DNA from: Patulibacter sp. SYSU D01012
Lineage (GTDB): Bacteria > Actinomycetota > Thermoleophilia > Solirubrobacterales > Solirubrobacteraceae
DNA length: 64,000 nucleotides
Assembly: GCF_017916475.1 (NCBI RefSeq)
Contig: NZ_JAFMTB010000001.1
Location: forward strand, 1,076,752-1,140,751
Direction: 5' to 3'
Shown here: in pieces, positions 1 to 9,206 of the stretch
Position numbering within the stretch: the first letter of the stretch is position 1
How the letters are laid out: each line of letters starts with the position of its first letter
The notes under the pieces: model-generated
Seen by the model: the letters and a program-made list of their open reading frames with translations, nothing else
Database searches by the model: none
What the model was told of the DNA's origin: nothing
Position numbers and translations under genes: made by a program

Positions 1-1
1 C

Positions 2-235
2 GTCGAGGGCGACGAGCTGGAGGTCGGGCCCGGGGAGCTCGTGCGCGTGCCGCCGTCGGTGCGCCGCCAGCTCGTGAACCGCGGCCCGGAGCGCGTCTCG
101 CTCCTCGCCCTCGGCGGCGACGGCGAGCACGAGCCGCGCGACGCCCGGGCCTTCACGTCCTGGGACGGCGAGCCCCAGGACGTGGCCGACGTCCCGCTGC
201 CGGACGACCTGCCGGCCGACGAGCGGCGCGGGTAG
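2..235 (+). CDS. Cupin-domain protein, C-terminal part
   Basis: The reading frame is open from the window edge and ends at TAG 233-235, so only the last 77 residues are present. They read as the second half of a small cupin barrel: a DELEVGPGELVRVPPSVRR stretch (the usual proline and glycine turns of cupin motif 2), then VNRGPERVSLLALGG. The tail is acidic. Function cannot be given from this piece, because the metal-binding histidines of motif 1 would lie outside. Family confidence is fair, specific role unknown. Confidence 0.7.
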   Translation, partial: VEGDELEVGPGELVRVPPSVRRQLVNRGPERVSLLALGGDGEHEPRDARAFTSWDGEPQDVADVPLPDDLPADERRG

Positions 236-239
236 GGCG

Positions 240-790
240 TCGCCGCCGCGTTCCGGCTCGGGGTCGCTATCCGGACCTCAGCCGGAACGGGCCGCTGCGC
301 CCCGCCGCGTTCCGGCCCAGGGCCGCCATCCGGACCTCAGCCGGAACGGGCCGCCCGGCCCCGCCGCGTTCCGGCTCAGGACCGCCAACCGGAGCTCAGG
401 CGGAACGGGCCGCCGCGCCTCGCCGCGTTCCGGCTCAGGGTCGCTATCCGGACCTCAGCCGGAACGGATCGCCGCGCTCCGCCGCGTTCCGGCTCAGGGC
501 CGCCATCCGGCCTCAGACAGAACGGATCGCCCCGGCCGCCCGTGTTCCGGCTCAGGGCCGCTATCCGGACCTCAGCCGGAACGGGCCGACCCGCCCGCCG
601 TGTTCCGGCTCAGGGCCGCTATCCGGACCTCAGCCGGAACGTGCCGACCCGCCCGCCGTGTTCCGGCTCAGGGCCGCCATCCGGACCTCAGCCGGAACGG
701 GCCGCCCCGCCGCGCCCCACCCGCCCCGCCCGCGCGACCCGCCCCGCCGCGTTCCCGCTCAGGCCCGCCCGCCCACACCCCGTCCCGCCA
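240..790. repeat. Left array of 58-59 bp palindromic repeats
   Basis: Units start with GTTCCGG at 250, 309, 368, 427, 486, 544, 602 and 660, so the spacing is 59,59,59,59,58,58,58. A degenerate ninth copy begins at 751. Each unit holds a near-palindrome of about 40 nt: arm GTTCCGGCTCAGG, core GCYATCCG, arm CCTCAGCCGGAAC (12 of 13 arm positions pair). Linkers of 18-19 nt are C-rich and variable. The period is not a multiple of three, and overlapping open frames only reflect the GC content. The array fills the gap between the cupin gene and the DUF6458 gene. A related array sits at 63.5-64.0 kb. Confidence 0.9.
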
Positions 791-834
791 CCGGGCGTTT
801 CCGCCGTCCGCGGCCCGGGCACGGGACGACCGTC

Positions 835-1047
835 GTGACCATCGGAACCAGCCTCTTCCTCATCGCCGTCGGCGCGATCCTCAAGTTCGCGGTCACCGCG
901 AGCGTCGCCGGCGTCGATCTGCAGACCGTCGGCGTCATCCTCATGGTCGTCGGGGTGATCGGCCTCGTGATCGGCCTGCTCCTGATGATGAACGCGTCGC
1001 GGCGCACCCCGCCGCCCCCGGGCGGCGCGCCGCCCGCCGGCTACTGA
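835..1047 (+). CDS. DUF6458 small membrane protein
   Basis: This 70-residue protein starts at GTG 835 (VTIGTSLFLIAVGAILKFAVTASVAG). Two hydrophobic helices (about 5-22 and 29-52) flank a short loop with GVDLQTVGVILM, followed by a polar proline-rich tail. Length and pattern match the DUF6458 family of actinobacterial two-helix membrane proteins, whose role is unknown. The open frame extends far upstream into the repeat array, but that part is repeat sequence, so the short start is preferred. Confidence 0.8.
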   Translation: MTIGTSLFLIAVGAILKFAVTASVAGVDLQTVGVILMVVGVIGLVIGLLLMMNASRRTPPPPGGAPPAGY

Positions 1048-1124
1048 GTCCGGCGCCCCCGCGCTTGAGCGCGCGACGACGCTTCGGCGTCAGGGCGACG
1101 GGCAGGCGCGAGGCGGCCACGCGC

Positions 1125-1382
1125 TCACGGTCTGCCCAGGCGTATCGGACCGCGGGCCGTGGCCGGCTCGACGCGTGCGCCACCCTGGCGGACCTCGAGA
1201 CGCCCGGCGTCGTGCTCGGCGGCCGCCACGCGGCGCACGTCGTCCATCAGGGCACGCCAGTCCCCGTCGGGCCGCAGCGCGCGAGCGGCGTCGGACGGGC
1301 AGATCGTCGCGCCGGGACGTCGGGCGCCGAGCAGCGCGTCGATCGTCGCGCGGATGCGGTCGTCGTCCGGAACCGAGGGCAC
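1125..1382 (-). CDS. DUF3253 family protein
   Basis: 85 residues from a GTG start. The sequence DDDRIRATIDALLGARRPGATICPSDAAR, then WRALMDDVRRVAAAEHDAGRLEV and a C-terminal PATARGPIRLGRP are the hallmarks of DUF3253, a small winged-helix-like domain common in actinobacteria and proteobacteria. Full family length is present. Its function is not established. It is read divergently from the lipoprotein gene at 1506, with about 120 bp between them. Confidence 0.85.
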   Translation of the reverse strand: MPSVPDDDRIRATIDALLGARRPGATICPSDAARALRPDGDWRALMDDVRRVAAAEHDAGRLEVRQGGARVEPATARGPIRLGRP

Positions 1383-1505
1383 GTGCCGAGCGTAGCGCCG
1401 CCCTGCCGACGGTCCGACGCGCGGCACGGAGCCGTCGCAGATCCGGCACAGGTTCGGCACAGTTCGCCGCCCACGCGGCACGAGGGCGTCCGTAGCGTCG
1501 CCGGC

Positions 1506-2144
1506 ATGGTCCCCGCAGCCGTCCGCCCCCGCCTCCTCGCACCGCTGCTGCTCGCCGCCGCGCTGGCCGCGACGGGCTGCGGCGGAGACGACGAGGCACC
1601 CTCCGCGTCGGCCGCGCGGGGTGCCGCGACCGCCGACGGCAGGCCGCCGGACGGCGGCGGGGCCGTCGCGCCCGCCGCCTGGGCCGGCGGCGGCGACGAC
1701 CGGGGCGCGGTCGCCCGCCGCCGCGTGGCCGGCGCGCAGCCGGCGGACGCCCGCGACCGCCGGGTCACGGTGGACCTGACGATCCGGTCGCTGGTCGTCC
1801 GCGGCCGCACCGCGACGCTGCGGGTGGCGGCCGTCCCGCACGGCTGGGGCGATGCGGAGGCCGCCACGGGCGGCGCCCCGACGCTCTGGGACCTCAACCC
1901 CGGGCCCTCGACCGCCGGGGTCGCCGCCCAGCTCATCGACGTCGAGCACCTGCGCCGCCACCTGCCGCTCGAGGACAGCGAGGGCGAGAGCGTCGCGACC
2001 ATGAACTACGCGGGCAAGGTGCCGGACGGGCAGGCCATCGAGGCCAGCTGGGTGTTCGCGGCGCCGCCCGCGGACGTCCGCACGATGGACGTGCAGGTCG
2101 GCAACTGGCCCATCTTCCGCGAGATCCCGGTGGTCCGCCGATGA
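1506..2144 (+). CDS. Putative lipoprotein paired with OmpA protein
   Basis: 212 residues. The N-terminus has a positively charged start, a hydrophobic stretch and a lipobox (LAATGC, Cys about residue 22), so the protein should be exported and lipid-anchored. A disordered Ala/Gly/Asp region follows. From about residue 80 there is a beta-rich domain (VTVDLTIRSLVVRGRTATLRVAAVPHG) ending in a strand-rich NWPIFREIPVVRR. The domain is not recognised by name. A TAGCGT box at 1493-1498 lies 7 nt before the ATG, suggesting a leaderless mRNA. The stop overlaps the next start as ATGA, so both are probably co-translated and act together at the envelope. Confidence 0.75.
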   Translation: MVPAAVRPRLLAPLLLAAALAATGCGGDDEAPSASAARGAATADGRPPDGGGAVAPAAWAGGGDDRGAVARRRVAGAQPADARDRRVTVDLTIRSLVVRGRTATLRVAAVPHGWGDAEAATGGAPTLWDLNPGPSTAGVAAQLIDVEHLRRHLPLEDSEGESVATMNYAGKVPDGQAIEASWVFAAPPADVRTMDVQVGNWPIFREIPVVRR

Positions 2145-2659
2145 GGCGCCGGCGCGGCCGAGCCGTCGCCGTCGCGTGCGTCGCCGTGCTCGCGACGGGC
2201 GCGGGGCCGGCGGCCGCAGCGGACGTGGTGCCGCTCGTGCTGCCGGTGCGACCGCTCGACGCGGCTGCGTCCGTCGTCCCGCTGCAGGAGCGCCGCGGCG
2301 CGGGCACGAGCATCGCGAGCGACGTGCTCTTCGACTTCGACCGCGCGACGCTGCGGGGGCCGGGCCGCCGCAGCGTCCTGCGCCTGGCCGGCCGTCTCGC
2401 GCACGGGGCCGGCACGCTGCGGGTGATCGGGCACACCGACGGGGTGGGCGGCGACGCGTACAACCGGCGCCTGTCGCTGCGCCGGGCGCGAGCGGTCGCC
2501 GCCGCCCTGCGGGGGCGGCTGCCGACGGCGGTCCGGGTCGTCGCGTCCGGACGAGGCGCCGCCGCGCCACTGGCGGCGGAGACCACGGCGGGCGGCGACG
2601 ACGTGCCGGAGGCGCGGGCGCGCAACCGGCGGGTCGAGCTGCGGTTCGGCGCGCGGTGA
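2141..2659 (+). CDS. OmpA-family peptidoglycan-binding protein
   Basis: 172 residues with an N-terminal signal peptide (about 1-27, ending in AAAA). The OmpA C-terminal domain spans about 58-172: SDVLFDFDRATLRG, LRVIGHTDGVGGDAYNRRLSLRRARAVAAAL, and the closing NRRVELRF. Within it, the TD and NxxLSxxRA/NRR motifs are those that contact diaminopimelate in peptidoglycan. There is no transmembrane barrel. Translation is coupled by a 4-bp overlap to the lipoprotein upstream, and the pair probably tethers the cell surface to peptidoglycan. Confidence 0.88.
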   Translation: MRRRRGRAVAVACVAVLATGAGPAAAADVVPLVLPVRPLDAAASVVPLQERRGAGTSIASDVLFDFDRATLRGPGRRSVLRLAGRLAHGAGTLRVIGHTDGVGGDAYNRRLSLRRARAVAAALRGRLPTAVRVVASGRGAAAPLAAETTAGGDDVPEARARNRRVELRFGAR

Positions 2660-2682
2660 GGAGGCCGCGGCCGGCCGGCGGC

Positions 2683-4527
<1,845 letters not shown>

Positions 4528-4677
4528 GCGACGGGGAAGGATAGGGATACGGCTCCCCGTACCCGCCGGTGCCTTGACACGCGCGTACGGGGCAGGTACG
4601 CCCTCCGGCGCCCGTGCGGCCCGGGGACCGTCCTCGCGACCGGCGCCCGCCGCCGGGGCGGGCACTACGCTCGTGGG

Positions 4678-5514
4678 GTGTCGGTGGCGGCTCCCAGGCC
4701 TCTCGGCGTGGCCGCGGCCGCGCTCCTCGCGGCGGTCGCCCTGCCGGCGCCCGCCCGCGCGGTCGTGGGCGGCACGGACGTCCCGCGCGAGGACTACCCG
4801 GCGGTCGTCACCCTGGGCCGCGCCTGCACCGCCACGCTCGTGGCCCCCGACCGGCTGCTGACGGCCGGCCACTGCGCCAGCCACGTCGACCCGGGCCGCA
4901 CCCGCGTGCGGATCGGCGACGCCGCCACGCCGTACGTCGCCACACGGGTCGCGCGGCACCCGCGCTTCCGGTACCTGCTGCCCACGATTCCGGCGGAGCC
5001 GTACCGCGACGTGGCCCTCGTCGGACTGGACCGGCCGGTGCCGGACGTCGCGCCGCTCGGCGTCTCGCGCCGCGCCCTCCGCGCCGGCGCCACCGGCGTG
5101 CTCGTCGGCTACGGCACCGCGGACCCGCGCCGCCCCGACCGCTTCGGCCGCCTGCGCCGCGCCGACGTGGTCGTCCGCGACGACGCCACGTGCCGCGCCG
5201 AGCTGGAACGCGCCGGCGAGGAGCAGGGCGCCCAGTACCGGCGACGGGTCATGCTCTGCACGCAGGACCCGGACGGCCACCAGCCGTACGCGTCCGGCTG
5301 CAACGGCGACAGCGGCGCGCCGCTGCTCGTGCGTACGCGCGCCGGGCGCACGCTCGTGGCCGGCGTGGACTCGTGGGGCGTCGCCTGCGGCGCCGACGCG
5401 GGCGACCCCGAGGTCTTCGCGCGCACGTCGGCCGAGGCCGCCTTCATCCTCGCCCCCGACCCGGGGTGGACGACGGAGCGCCTGCGCGAGCCCTGGGACG
5501 CCGGCCCGGTGTAG
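4678..5514 (+). CDS. Secreted trypsin-like serine protease
   Basis: 278 residues. A signal peptide (about 1-28, ending APARA) is followed directly by VVGGTDVPREDYP, the usual activation-site context of S1 peptidases. The triad is visible: His65 in TAGHC, Asp111 in RDVALVG and the Ser in GCNGDSGAPLL. Cysteines around His and Ser fit the family disulfides. Export to the cell surface or medium is expected. GTG 4678 is chosen because a TACGCT box at 4666-4671 ends 6 nt before it and the signal peptide then has normal length. Substrate unknown. Confidence 0.92.
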   Translation: MSVAAPRPLGVAAAALLAAVALPAPARAVVGGTDVPREDYPAVVTLGRACTATLVAPDRLLTAGHCASHVDPGRTRVRIGDAATPYVATRVARHPRFRYLLPTIPAEPYRDVALVGLDRPVPDVAPLGVSRRALRAGATGVLVGYGTADPRRPDRFGRLRRADVVVRDDATCRAELERAGEEQGAQYRRRVMLCTQDPDGHQPYASGCNGDSGAPLLVRTRAGRTLVAGVDSWGVACGADAGDPEVFARTSAEAAFILAPDPGWTTERLREPWDAGPV

Positions 5515-5535
5515 GGCGGCGCGGCTTGCGGACGC

Positions 5536-5558
5536 CGGTCCGCGGCCGCCGCGGACCG
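5536..5558. terminator. Hairpin between convergent genes
   Basis: A perfect 10-bp stem (CGGTCCGCGG paired with CCGCGGACCG) with a 3-nt loop lies between the ends of the protease gene and the convergent gene at 5655. No T-run follows, as is usual at this GC content, so its use as a bidirectional terminator is inferred from position. Confidence 0.5.
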
Positions 5559-5654
5559 CGGCCCCGCTCAGACCTGCGTCGGGGGGGCCGGACGCGCCGA
5601 CGCGGTCTCGTGGCGGGCGGGACCCGGGCGGGGGCCGGTGGCCTCCGCCGGGCC

Positions 5655-6536
5655 TCAGTTCTGCGCCGGCGGGAGCGGCCCGGCCTGGCCCGGGGCCGGG
5701 CGCCAGCGTCGGGCCTGCGGGCCGCAGGGCACGTCCTCCGGCACGGTGTACTTGTCGGCGCAGACGTGCCAGCCGGGCGCTGCGGCCGGGATGGGTGCAC
5801 CCGCGACGTCGGTGCCCTTGGGCAGCACCCGTCCGTCCGCGCCGAGCCAGCGGGCGACCGGCGACGCCGGCGCGAGGTCCGACGTGTCGGCGACGAACGC
5901 ATTGTCCTTCACCGGCACGTCGCGGGTACCCCCTGAGCGGAGCTGGATCCGGACGGCGCTGACGCCGTCGGGGACGACGGCGGCCGCCGCGTCGGCCGTG
6001 ATCAACGAGGCCCGCCCCTGTTCGACGGCCCCGACCGACACGCAGTTGCTCTGGCTGACGGTGGTGCGCCGGACGAGGTACAGGCACAGGGCGTCGCGCT
6101 GGGCCTGCGGCGCGGCGTCGACGCGCGGCGCGAGACGCTCGACCGACAGGAGGACGATCGAGCGCCCGTCGGGGAGGGTGCCGACGCGCCGGACCGTGTC
6201 GGTGCGCAGGCCGCCGTAGCGGGCCGTCGCCGCGCGCAGGACGGCTCGGGCGTCCGGGCCGCGGTCGGCCGCCGTCTGCGGACGCCGGAGGACGGAGAGC
6301 AGCTGGACCTGGGCGCTGGGCGCCGGCGTCGCGCTCGACGTCGGACGGTTGCCGTCCTCGTGGCCGAGGATCGGGCCCCAGAGGGCTCCCGCGCCGACGG
6401 CGACGCCGCTGGCCCCGACGACCGCCACGCTCGTGAAGAGCCCCAGGCGGAAGCGGCGAGCGCGCCGCTGCGCGCGCTCGATCAGACGGTCGTTGGCCAG
6501 CAGGAGACTCTCCTGCAGCTGCGGCAGCTGGATCAT
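5655..6536 (-). CDS. Membrane-anchored ECF partner with LRRPQ domain
   Basis: 293 residues. A cytoplasmic N-terminus of about 30 residues is followed by one transmembrane helix (about 31-52) and a large exported domain. The exported part starts with a LLSVLRRPQTAADRGP motif, continues with a strand-rich segment carrying two cysteines (DALCLYLV and SNCVSVG), then VVPDGVSAVRIQLRSGGTRDVPVKDN. The same LRRPQ-C-C-VPDG order occurs in the protein at 7194. The gene overlaps the sigma factor upstream by 4 bp, the position where anti-sigma factors normally lie. No zinc-binding anti-sigma motif is visible in the short cytoplasmic part, so anti-sigma activity is only a guess. Confidence 0.7.
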   Translation of the reverse strand: MIQLPQLQESLLLANDRLIERAQRRARRFRLGLFTSVAVVGASGVAVGAGALWGPILGHEDGNRPTSSATPAPSAQVQLLSVLRRPQTAADRGPDARAVLRAATARYGGLRTDTVRRVGTLPDGRSIVLLSVERLAPRVDAAPQAQRDALCLYLVRRTTVSQSNCVSVGAVEQGRASLITADAAAAVVPDGVSAVRIQLRSGGTRDVPVKDNAFVADTSDLAPASPVARWLGADGRVLPKGTDVAGAPIPAAAPGWHVCADKYTVPEDVPCGPQARRWRPAPGQAGPLPPAQN

Positions 6537-7093
6537 GCCGCTCCTCCCATGTGGTCGCGCAGACGGGAGAGACCCCGGCTGACGCGCTTGCGGACGACGC
6601 TGGACGACGTGCGCAGGCGCGCCGCCGTCTCGTCGTACGACTCCTCGTGCACGTAGCGCGCGACGATCGCCTCGCGCTGCTCCTCGGGCAGCGCGTCCAG
6701 CGCGTGCCGCAGGTGGTCGTCGCTGCCCAGGTCGTCGATCCGGACCAGGTCCTCGTCGTCGAGCTCGATGCGCGTCATCCCCAGCTTCTCCCGTGCCCGT
6801 TGCTCCACCGTGCCCCGCCGAACGCTGTCGACGAGGACGTGGTGGGCGATGCCGAACAGCCAGCCCGCGGCGTTGCCGCGGTCGGGCCTGAACCGCGAAC
6901 GGCCCGCGAGGGCCCGCGCGAACGTCTCCGCCGTCAGGTCGGCGGCGAGCTCGGCCGAGCTCACGCGGCGCCGGTGGTACGCCAGCACCGCCGGCTCGTA
7001 GCGCGCGTAGAACTCGCCGAACGCCGCAGTCGAGCGTTCGTGGCGCCTCTCGGCGACGAGCTCCTCGTCGCTGCGGTGCCGTTCTCGGTTCAC
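6533..7093 (-). CDS. ECF-type RNA polymerase sigma factor
   Basis: 186 residues with both core domains. Region 2 covers about 24-95 (FGEFYARYEPAVLAYHRRRV ... DLTAETFARAL ... AAGWLFGIAHHVL). Region 4 covers about 125-180 (LDALPEEQREAIVARYVHEESYDETAARLRTSSSVVRKRVSRGLSRLR), with the helix-turn-helix intact. It would direct polymerase to an ECF regulon, possibly including this locus. ATG 7093 gives a normal N-terminus. The gene for a membrane partner follows with a 4-bp overlap. Confidence 0.93.
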   Translation of the reverse strand: MNRERHRSDEELVAERRHERSTAAFGEFYARYEPAVLAYHRRRVSSAELAADLTAETFARALAGRSRFRPDRGNAAGWLFGIAHHVLVDSVRRGTVEQRAREKLGMTRIELDDEDLVRIDDLGSDDHLRHALDALPEEQREAIVARYVHEESYDETAARLRTSSSVVRKRVSRGLSRLRDHMGGAA

Positions 7094-7193
7094 GGCTGTT
7101 CTTCGCGCGGGGGGCGCGAGTTGTGACCGGCCACCCGGCCGATCGTCCCAGTCCGGGGCCGACGAGGGCCCCGGACCGGGTGACGCGGCGCCG

Positions 7194-7847
7194 CTATCGC
7201 ACGCCTTCCGCGACCTCGTCGGCCGACGGGAGCGGCGTGCTGCGCCGGGCCTCGTCGGTGACGACGGTGACCTTGTCGGCCTGGGCGTCGCTCACGGCGA
7301 CGACGCCGGAGGCGTCGGGCCGCAGCGCGCGGCGGTCGCCGTCGGGCTCCGTGGCCACGACCTCGGCGCCGTCGGGGACGACGGTGACGGCCTTCGTGGC
7401 GTCCTTGCCGACCATCGTCAGGGTCAGGCCCGTCGCGGCGACGGTGTCGGTGGGCGAGCACGACGTGCCGTAGCCGTCCACCGGGTCGGGGACGACGACG
7501 CAGACGGTGTCGTCGCCCGGGACGATCCAGCCCTTGCCGGTCGGCGTCGAGATCGCGCGCGCCAGGTCGGGGTTGCGCCCGAACTTCGCCGGGCTCGCGG
7601 CGGCGGCGGCCACGTCCGCCGGGATGGCGTCGGAGGCGCGCTGTGGCCGGCGCAGCGCCTGGAGGGTCTCAGCCTGGTCCGGCTGCACGGCGCCGATCGG
7701 CGCCGGCGCGGTGGCGGCGGGGCTCGTGGGCGCGGCGACCGGCGCGGCGGCCTCGTCGCCCGCGACGGCGGAGGAGCCCGCGACGCCGAGGCCCGCGGTG
7801 ACGGCCAGGGCGGCCGCGACGGAGAGGGTGCGACGGCGGCTCAGCAC
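7194..7847 (-). CDS. Secreted LRRPQ-domain protein
   Basis: 217 residues from GTG 7847, which overlaps the end of the upstream small secreted gene by 7 bp. A signal peptide or single membrane anchor (about 1-30, ending in a SAVAG-type site) precedes an Ala/Pro-rich linker. The globular part has TLQALRRPQRASDAIPA, WIVPGDDTVCVVVPDPVDGYGTSC and VVPDGAEVV, matching the domain order of the membrane protein at 5655. No known catalytic motif is seen. It may be an exported sensor or wall protein linked to the neighbouring sigma factors. Confidence 0.72.
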   Translation of the reverse strand: MLSRRRTLSVAAALAVTAGLGVAGSSAVAGDEAAAPVAAPTSPAATAPAPIGAVQPDQAETLQALRRPQRASDAIPADVAAAAASPAKFGRNPDLARAISTPTGKGWIVPGDDTVCVVVPDPVDGYGTSCSPTDTVAATGLTLTMVGKDATKAVTVVPDGAEVVATEPDGDRRALRPDASGVVAVSDAQADKVTVVTDEARRSTPLPSADEVAEGVR

Positions 7848-8230
7848 GAGTCCGCTCCGGAGCCGTAGGTGGACGCCGCGACGAACCAGCTGCCGGCCGT
7901 CGAGGCGTTCACCACGAGCGGGTACAGCACGGTGTTGCCGGACAGGGAACGGCAGGCGTACCCGTACGAGATGGCCCAATCGCCGTACAGATCGCTCGCG
8001 CTGCCGGTGCGGCTCGCGCCGGCGCCGACCTTCAGGCCGAGCGAGCTGTAGATGGAGGAGCTCCGCAGGGAGTGCGGGTCGCTGCCGCAGTACCAGCCGC
8101 TGTACAGGGTGCAGCTCCACTGGTCGTTGGCCGCCTGCGCGCGCGGTGCCGCCGCGATCAGCAGCAGCGCGAGCAGAGCGCCGAGGGTGGCCGCGAGCCG
8201 GAGGGCCGGCCGCGGAAGGGTGGCACGCAT
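7841..8230 (-). CDS. Small secreted cysteine-containing protein
   Basis: 129 residues, with a clear signal peptide (about 1-32, ending APRAQA). The mature part of about 97 residues is rich in Ser, Tyr and Gly (DQWSCTLYSGWYCGSDPHSLRSSSIYSSLG) and has four cysteines, fitting two disulfides. No family is recognised. ATG 8230 is preceded by an AGAAGGA Shine-Dalgarno-like stretch. It is the first gene of a two-gene unit with the LRRPQ protein and is divergent from the truncated sigma gene at 8402. Confidence 0.7.
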   Translation of the reverse strand: MRATLPRPALRLAATLGALLALLLIAAAPRAQAANDQWSCTLYSGWYCGSDPHSLRSSSIYSSLGLKVGAGASRTGSASDLYGDWAISYGYACRSLSGNTVLYPLVVNASTAGSWFVAASTYGSGADSC

Positions 8231-8347
8231 CGTTGTCCTTCTGTCGTTTGGAGGGGGACGTCCGTGGAGGGGGACGTGACCGTACGTCCAGCCCGTCACG
8301 CGCGGGGCGCTCTCGACGAATGGGCGCGCGCGGGGGTCGACCGTGAG

Positions 8348-8363
8348 TCGATTTCGCAATCGA
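8348..8363. promoter_or_regulatory. Inverted repeat in divergent promoter region
   Basis: TCGATT-TCGC-AATCGA is a perfect inverted repeat inside the 171-bp gap between the divergent genes at 8230 and 8402. Its low GC stands out from the surroundings. It may be a regulator-binding site; nothing in the sequence identifies the regulator. Confidence 0.35.
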
Positions 8364-8401
8364 GCGGTCACACGGAGGGGCCCTCGTGCGAAGAGGGGGC
8401 C

Positions 8402-8827
8402 ATGAACGAGATGCGCACGTGGGACGATCGGCGCCTCCTGGCCGACCGCGAGCGGCCCGGCGAGTCGTTCGCCGTCTTCTACCGCCGACATGCGACGAGC
8501 GTGCTGGCCTTCTACGCCCGCCGGGGCGTGGACGCGGCGAAGGCGGGCGAGCTCACCGCCGAGACCTTCGCGGCGGCGCTCGAGGACCGATACCGCTTCC
8601 GTTCCGACCGGCCGTCGGCCGCCTCGTGGCTGCACGCCATCGCCACCTGCAAGCTCAGCTTCCGGCAGGAGGCCGACGGCACCGCCGCGGTCCGCCGCCT
8701 GGGCGACGCGCCCATCCCGCTCGACGACCGCGACCGGGCGGAGTACGACGCCCTGCCCGGGAGCGAGCACGACGTCCTCGACGTCCTCGCCTACCGCCCC
8801 CGCCGGACGCGGATGCACGCCGCATGA
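8402..8827 (+). CDS. Sigma-70 region-2-only protein
   Basis: 141 residues. Positions about 22-90 align by eye with region 2 of the ECF factor at 6533 (SFAVFYRRHATSVLAFYARRGVDAAKAGELTAETFAAAL...RFRSDRPSAASWLHAIA), and the linker LGDAPIPLDDRDRAEYDAL also matches. The chain then ends after about 25 residues, without the region 4 helix-turn-helix needed for -35 recognition. It could be a decayed sigma factor, or a polymerase-binding protein that needs a partner. The frame is clean and the next gene overlaps as ATGA, which argues against a recent frameshift. Confidence 0.75.
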   Translation: MNEMRTWDDRRLLADRERPGESFAVFYRRHATSVLAFYARRGVDAAKAGELTAETFAAALEDRYRFRSDRPSAASWLHAIATCKLSFRQEADGTAAVRRLGDAPIPLDDRDRAEYDALPGSEHDVLDVLAYRPRRTRMHAA

Positions 8828-9087
8828 GCGCCGACATGGCCGCCGATCCCTGGATCCGCGTCACGCCGCGGCGGCGCCCGGAGCCGCCCCGTCCCGCCGG
8901 CCCCGCCCCGGCCCGCTCCGCCGAGATCCTGCCGCCCGTCCCGGCCACGCCCGAGGCCGGGGACCCCGTCCCGATGCAGCACTACGTCGACGAGCTCGAG
9001 CGCCGGCTGGTGCGCGCCGCGGAGCGGCAGGCCACCGGCGGCTGGGGGCGGCGCGCCTGGCGCGCCGTCCGGCGCGGGCAGCACTAG
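8824..9087 (+). CDS. Hypothetical protein following sigma-like gene
   Basis: 87 residues, not recognised. The first half is proline-rich and basic; the second half (PMQHYVDELERRLVRAAERQATGGWGRRAWRAVRRG) looks like one amphipathic helix with many arginines. There is no membrane segment or signal peptide. Its ATG overlaps the stop of the region-2-only sigma protein, so the two are translated together and may interact. Confidence 0.6.
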   Translation: MSADMAADPWIRVTPRRRPEPPRPAGPAPARSAEILPPVPATPEAGDPVPMQHYVDELERRLVRAAERQATGGWGRRAWRAVRRGQH

Positions 9088-9091
9088 CTCC

Positions 9092-9110
9092 GCCGCGGCC
9101 CGGCCGCGGC
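9092..9110. terminator. GC-rich hairpin after 9087
   Basis: GCCGCGGCC and GGCCGCGGC are 9-nt complementary arms around a single C, starting 5 bp after the stop of the gene ending at 9087. It is a plausible factor-independent stop or RNA-stabilising stem, without a T-run. Confidence 0.35.
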
Positions 9111-9178
9111 GCCGTCGTGTCCCCTCGTGCGGCCCGGCCCCCTCGGCCGGGTCGCCAGCCCCTGTCCGGAGGCGGAAA

Positions 9179-9206
9179 GTTCGCTACACTAATTACCTGT
9201 GCGAAC
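9179..9206 (+). promoter_or_regulatory. Promoter and operator of the MarR gene
   Basis: A TACACT -10 box (9185-9190) ends 8 nt before the GTG start, so the mRNA is probably leaderless. The box lies inside an inverted repeat, GTTCGC at 9179-9184 and GCGAAC at 9201-9206, whose arms can be extended with ACA/TGT by allowing one extra base. The central ACTAATTACC is unusually AT-rich for this genome. An autoregulatory MarR site is the natural reading, but this is inferred. Confidence 0.55.

Noticed and set aside
240..790. CRISPR array
   Set aside because: The regular 58-59 bp spacing first suggested CRISPR, but the repeated part is about 40 nt, the 18-19 nt linkers are similar C-rich sequence rather than unique spacers, and no cas gene is present. 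The same holds for the right array and for the 74-bp array at 53.1 kb.
542..1047. Repetitive protein encoded by the left array
   Set aside because: Open frames with MFRLRAAIRTSAGT-like repeats exist, but 58-59 bp units shift frame every copy and the translated pattern is present in several frames. It is a by-product of the repeat.
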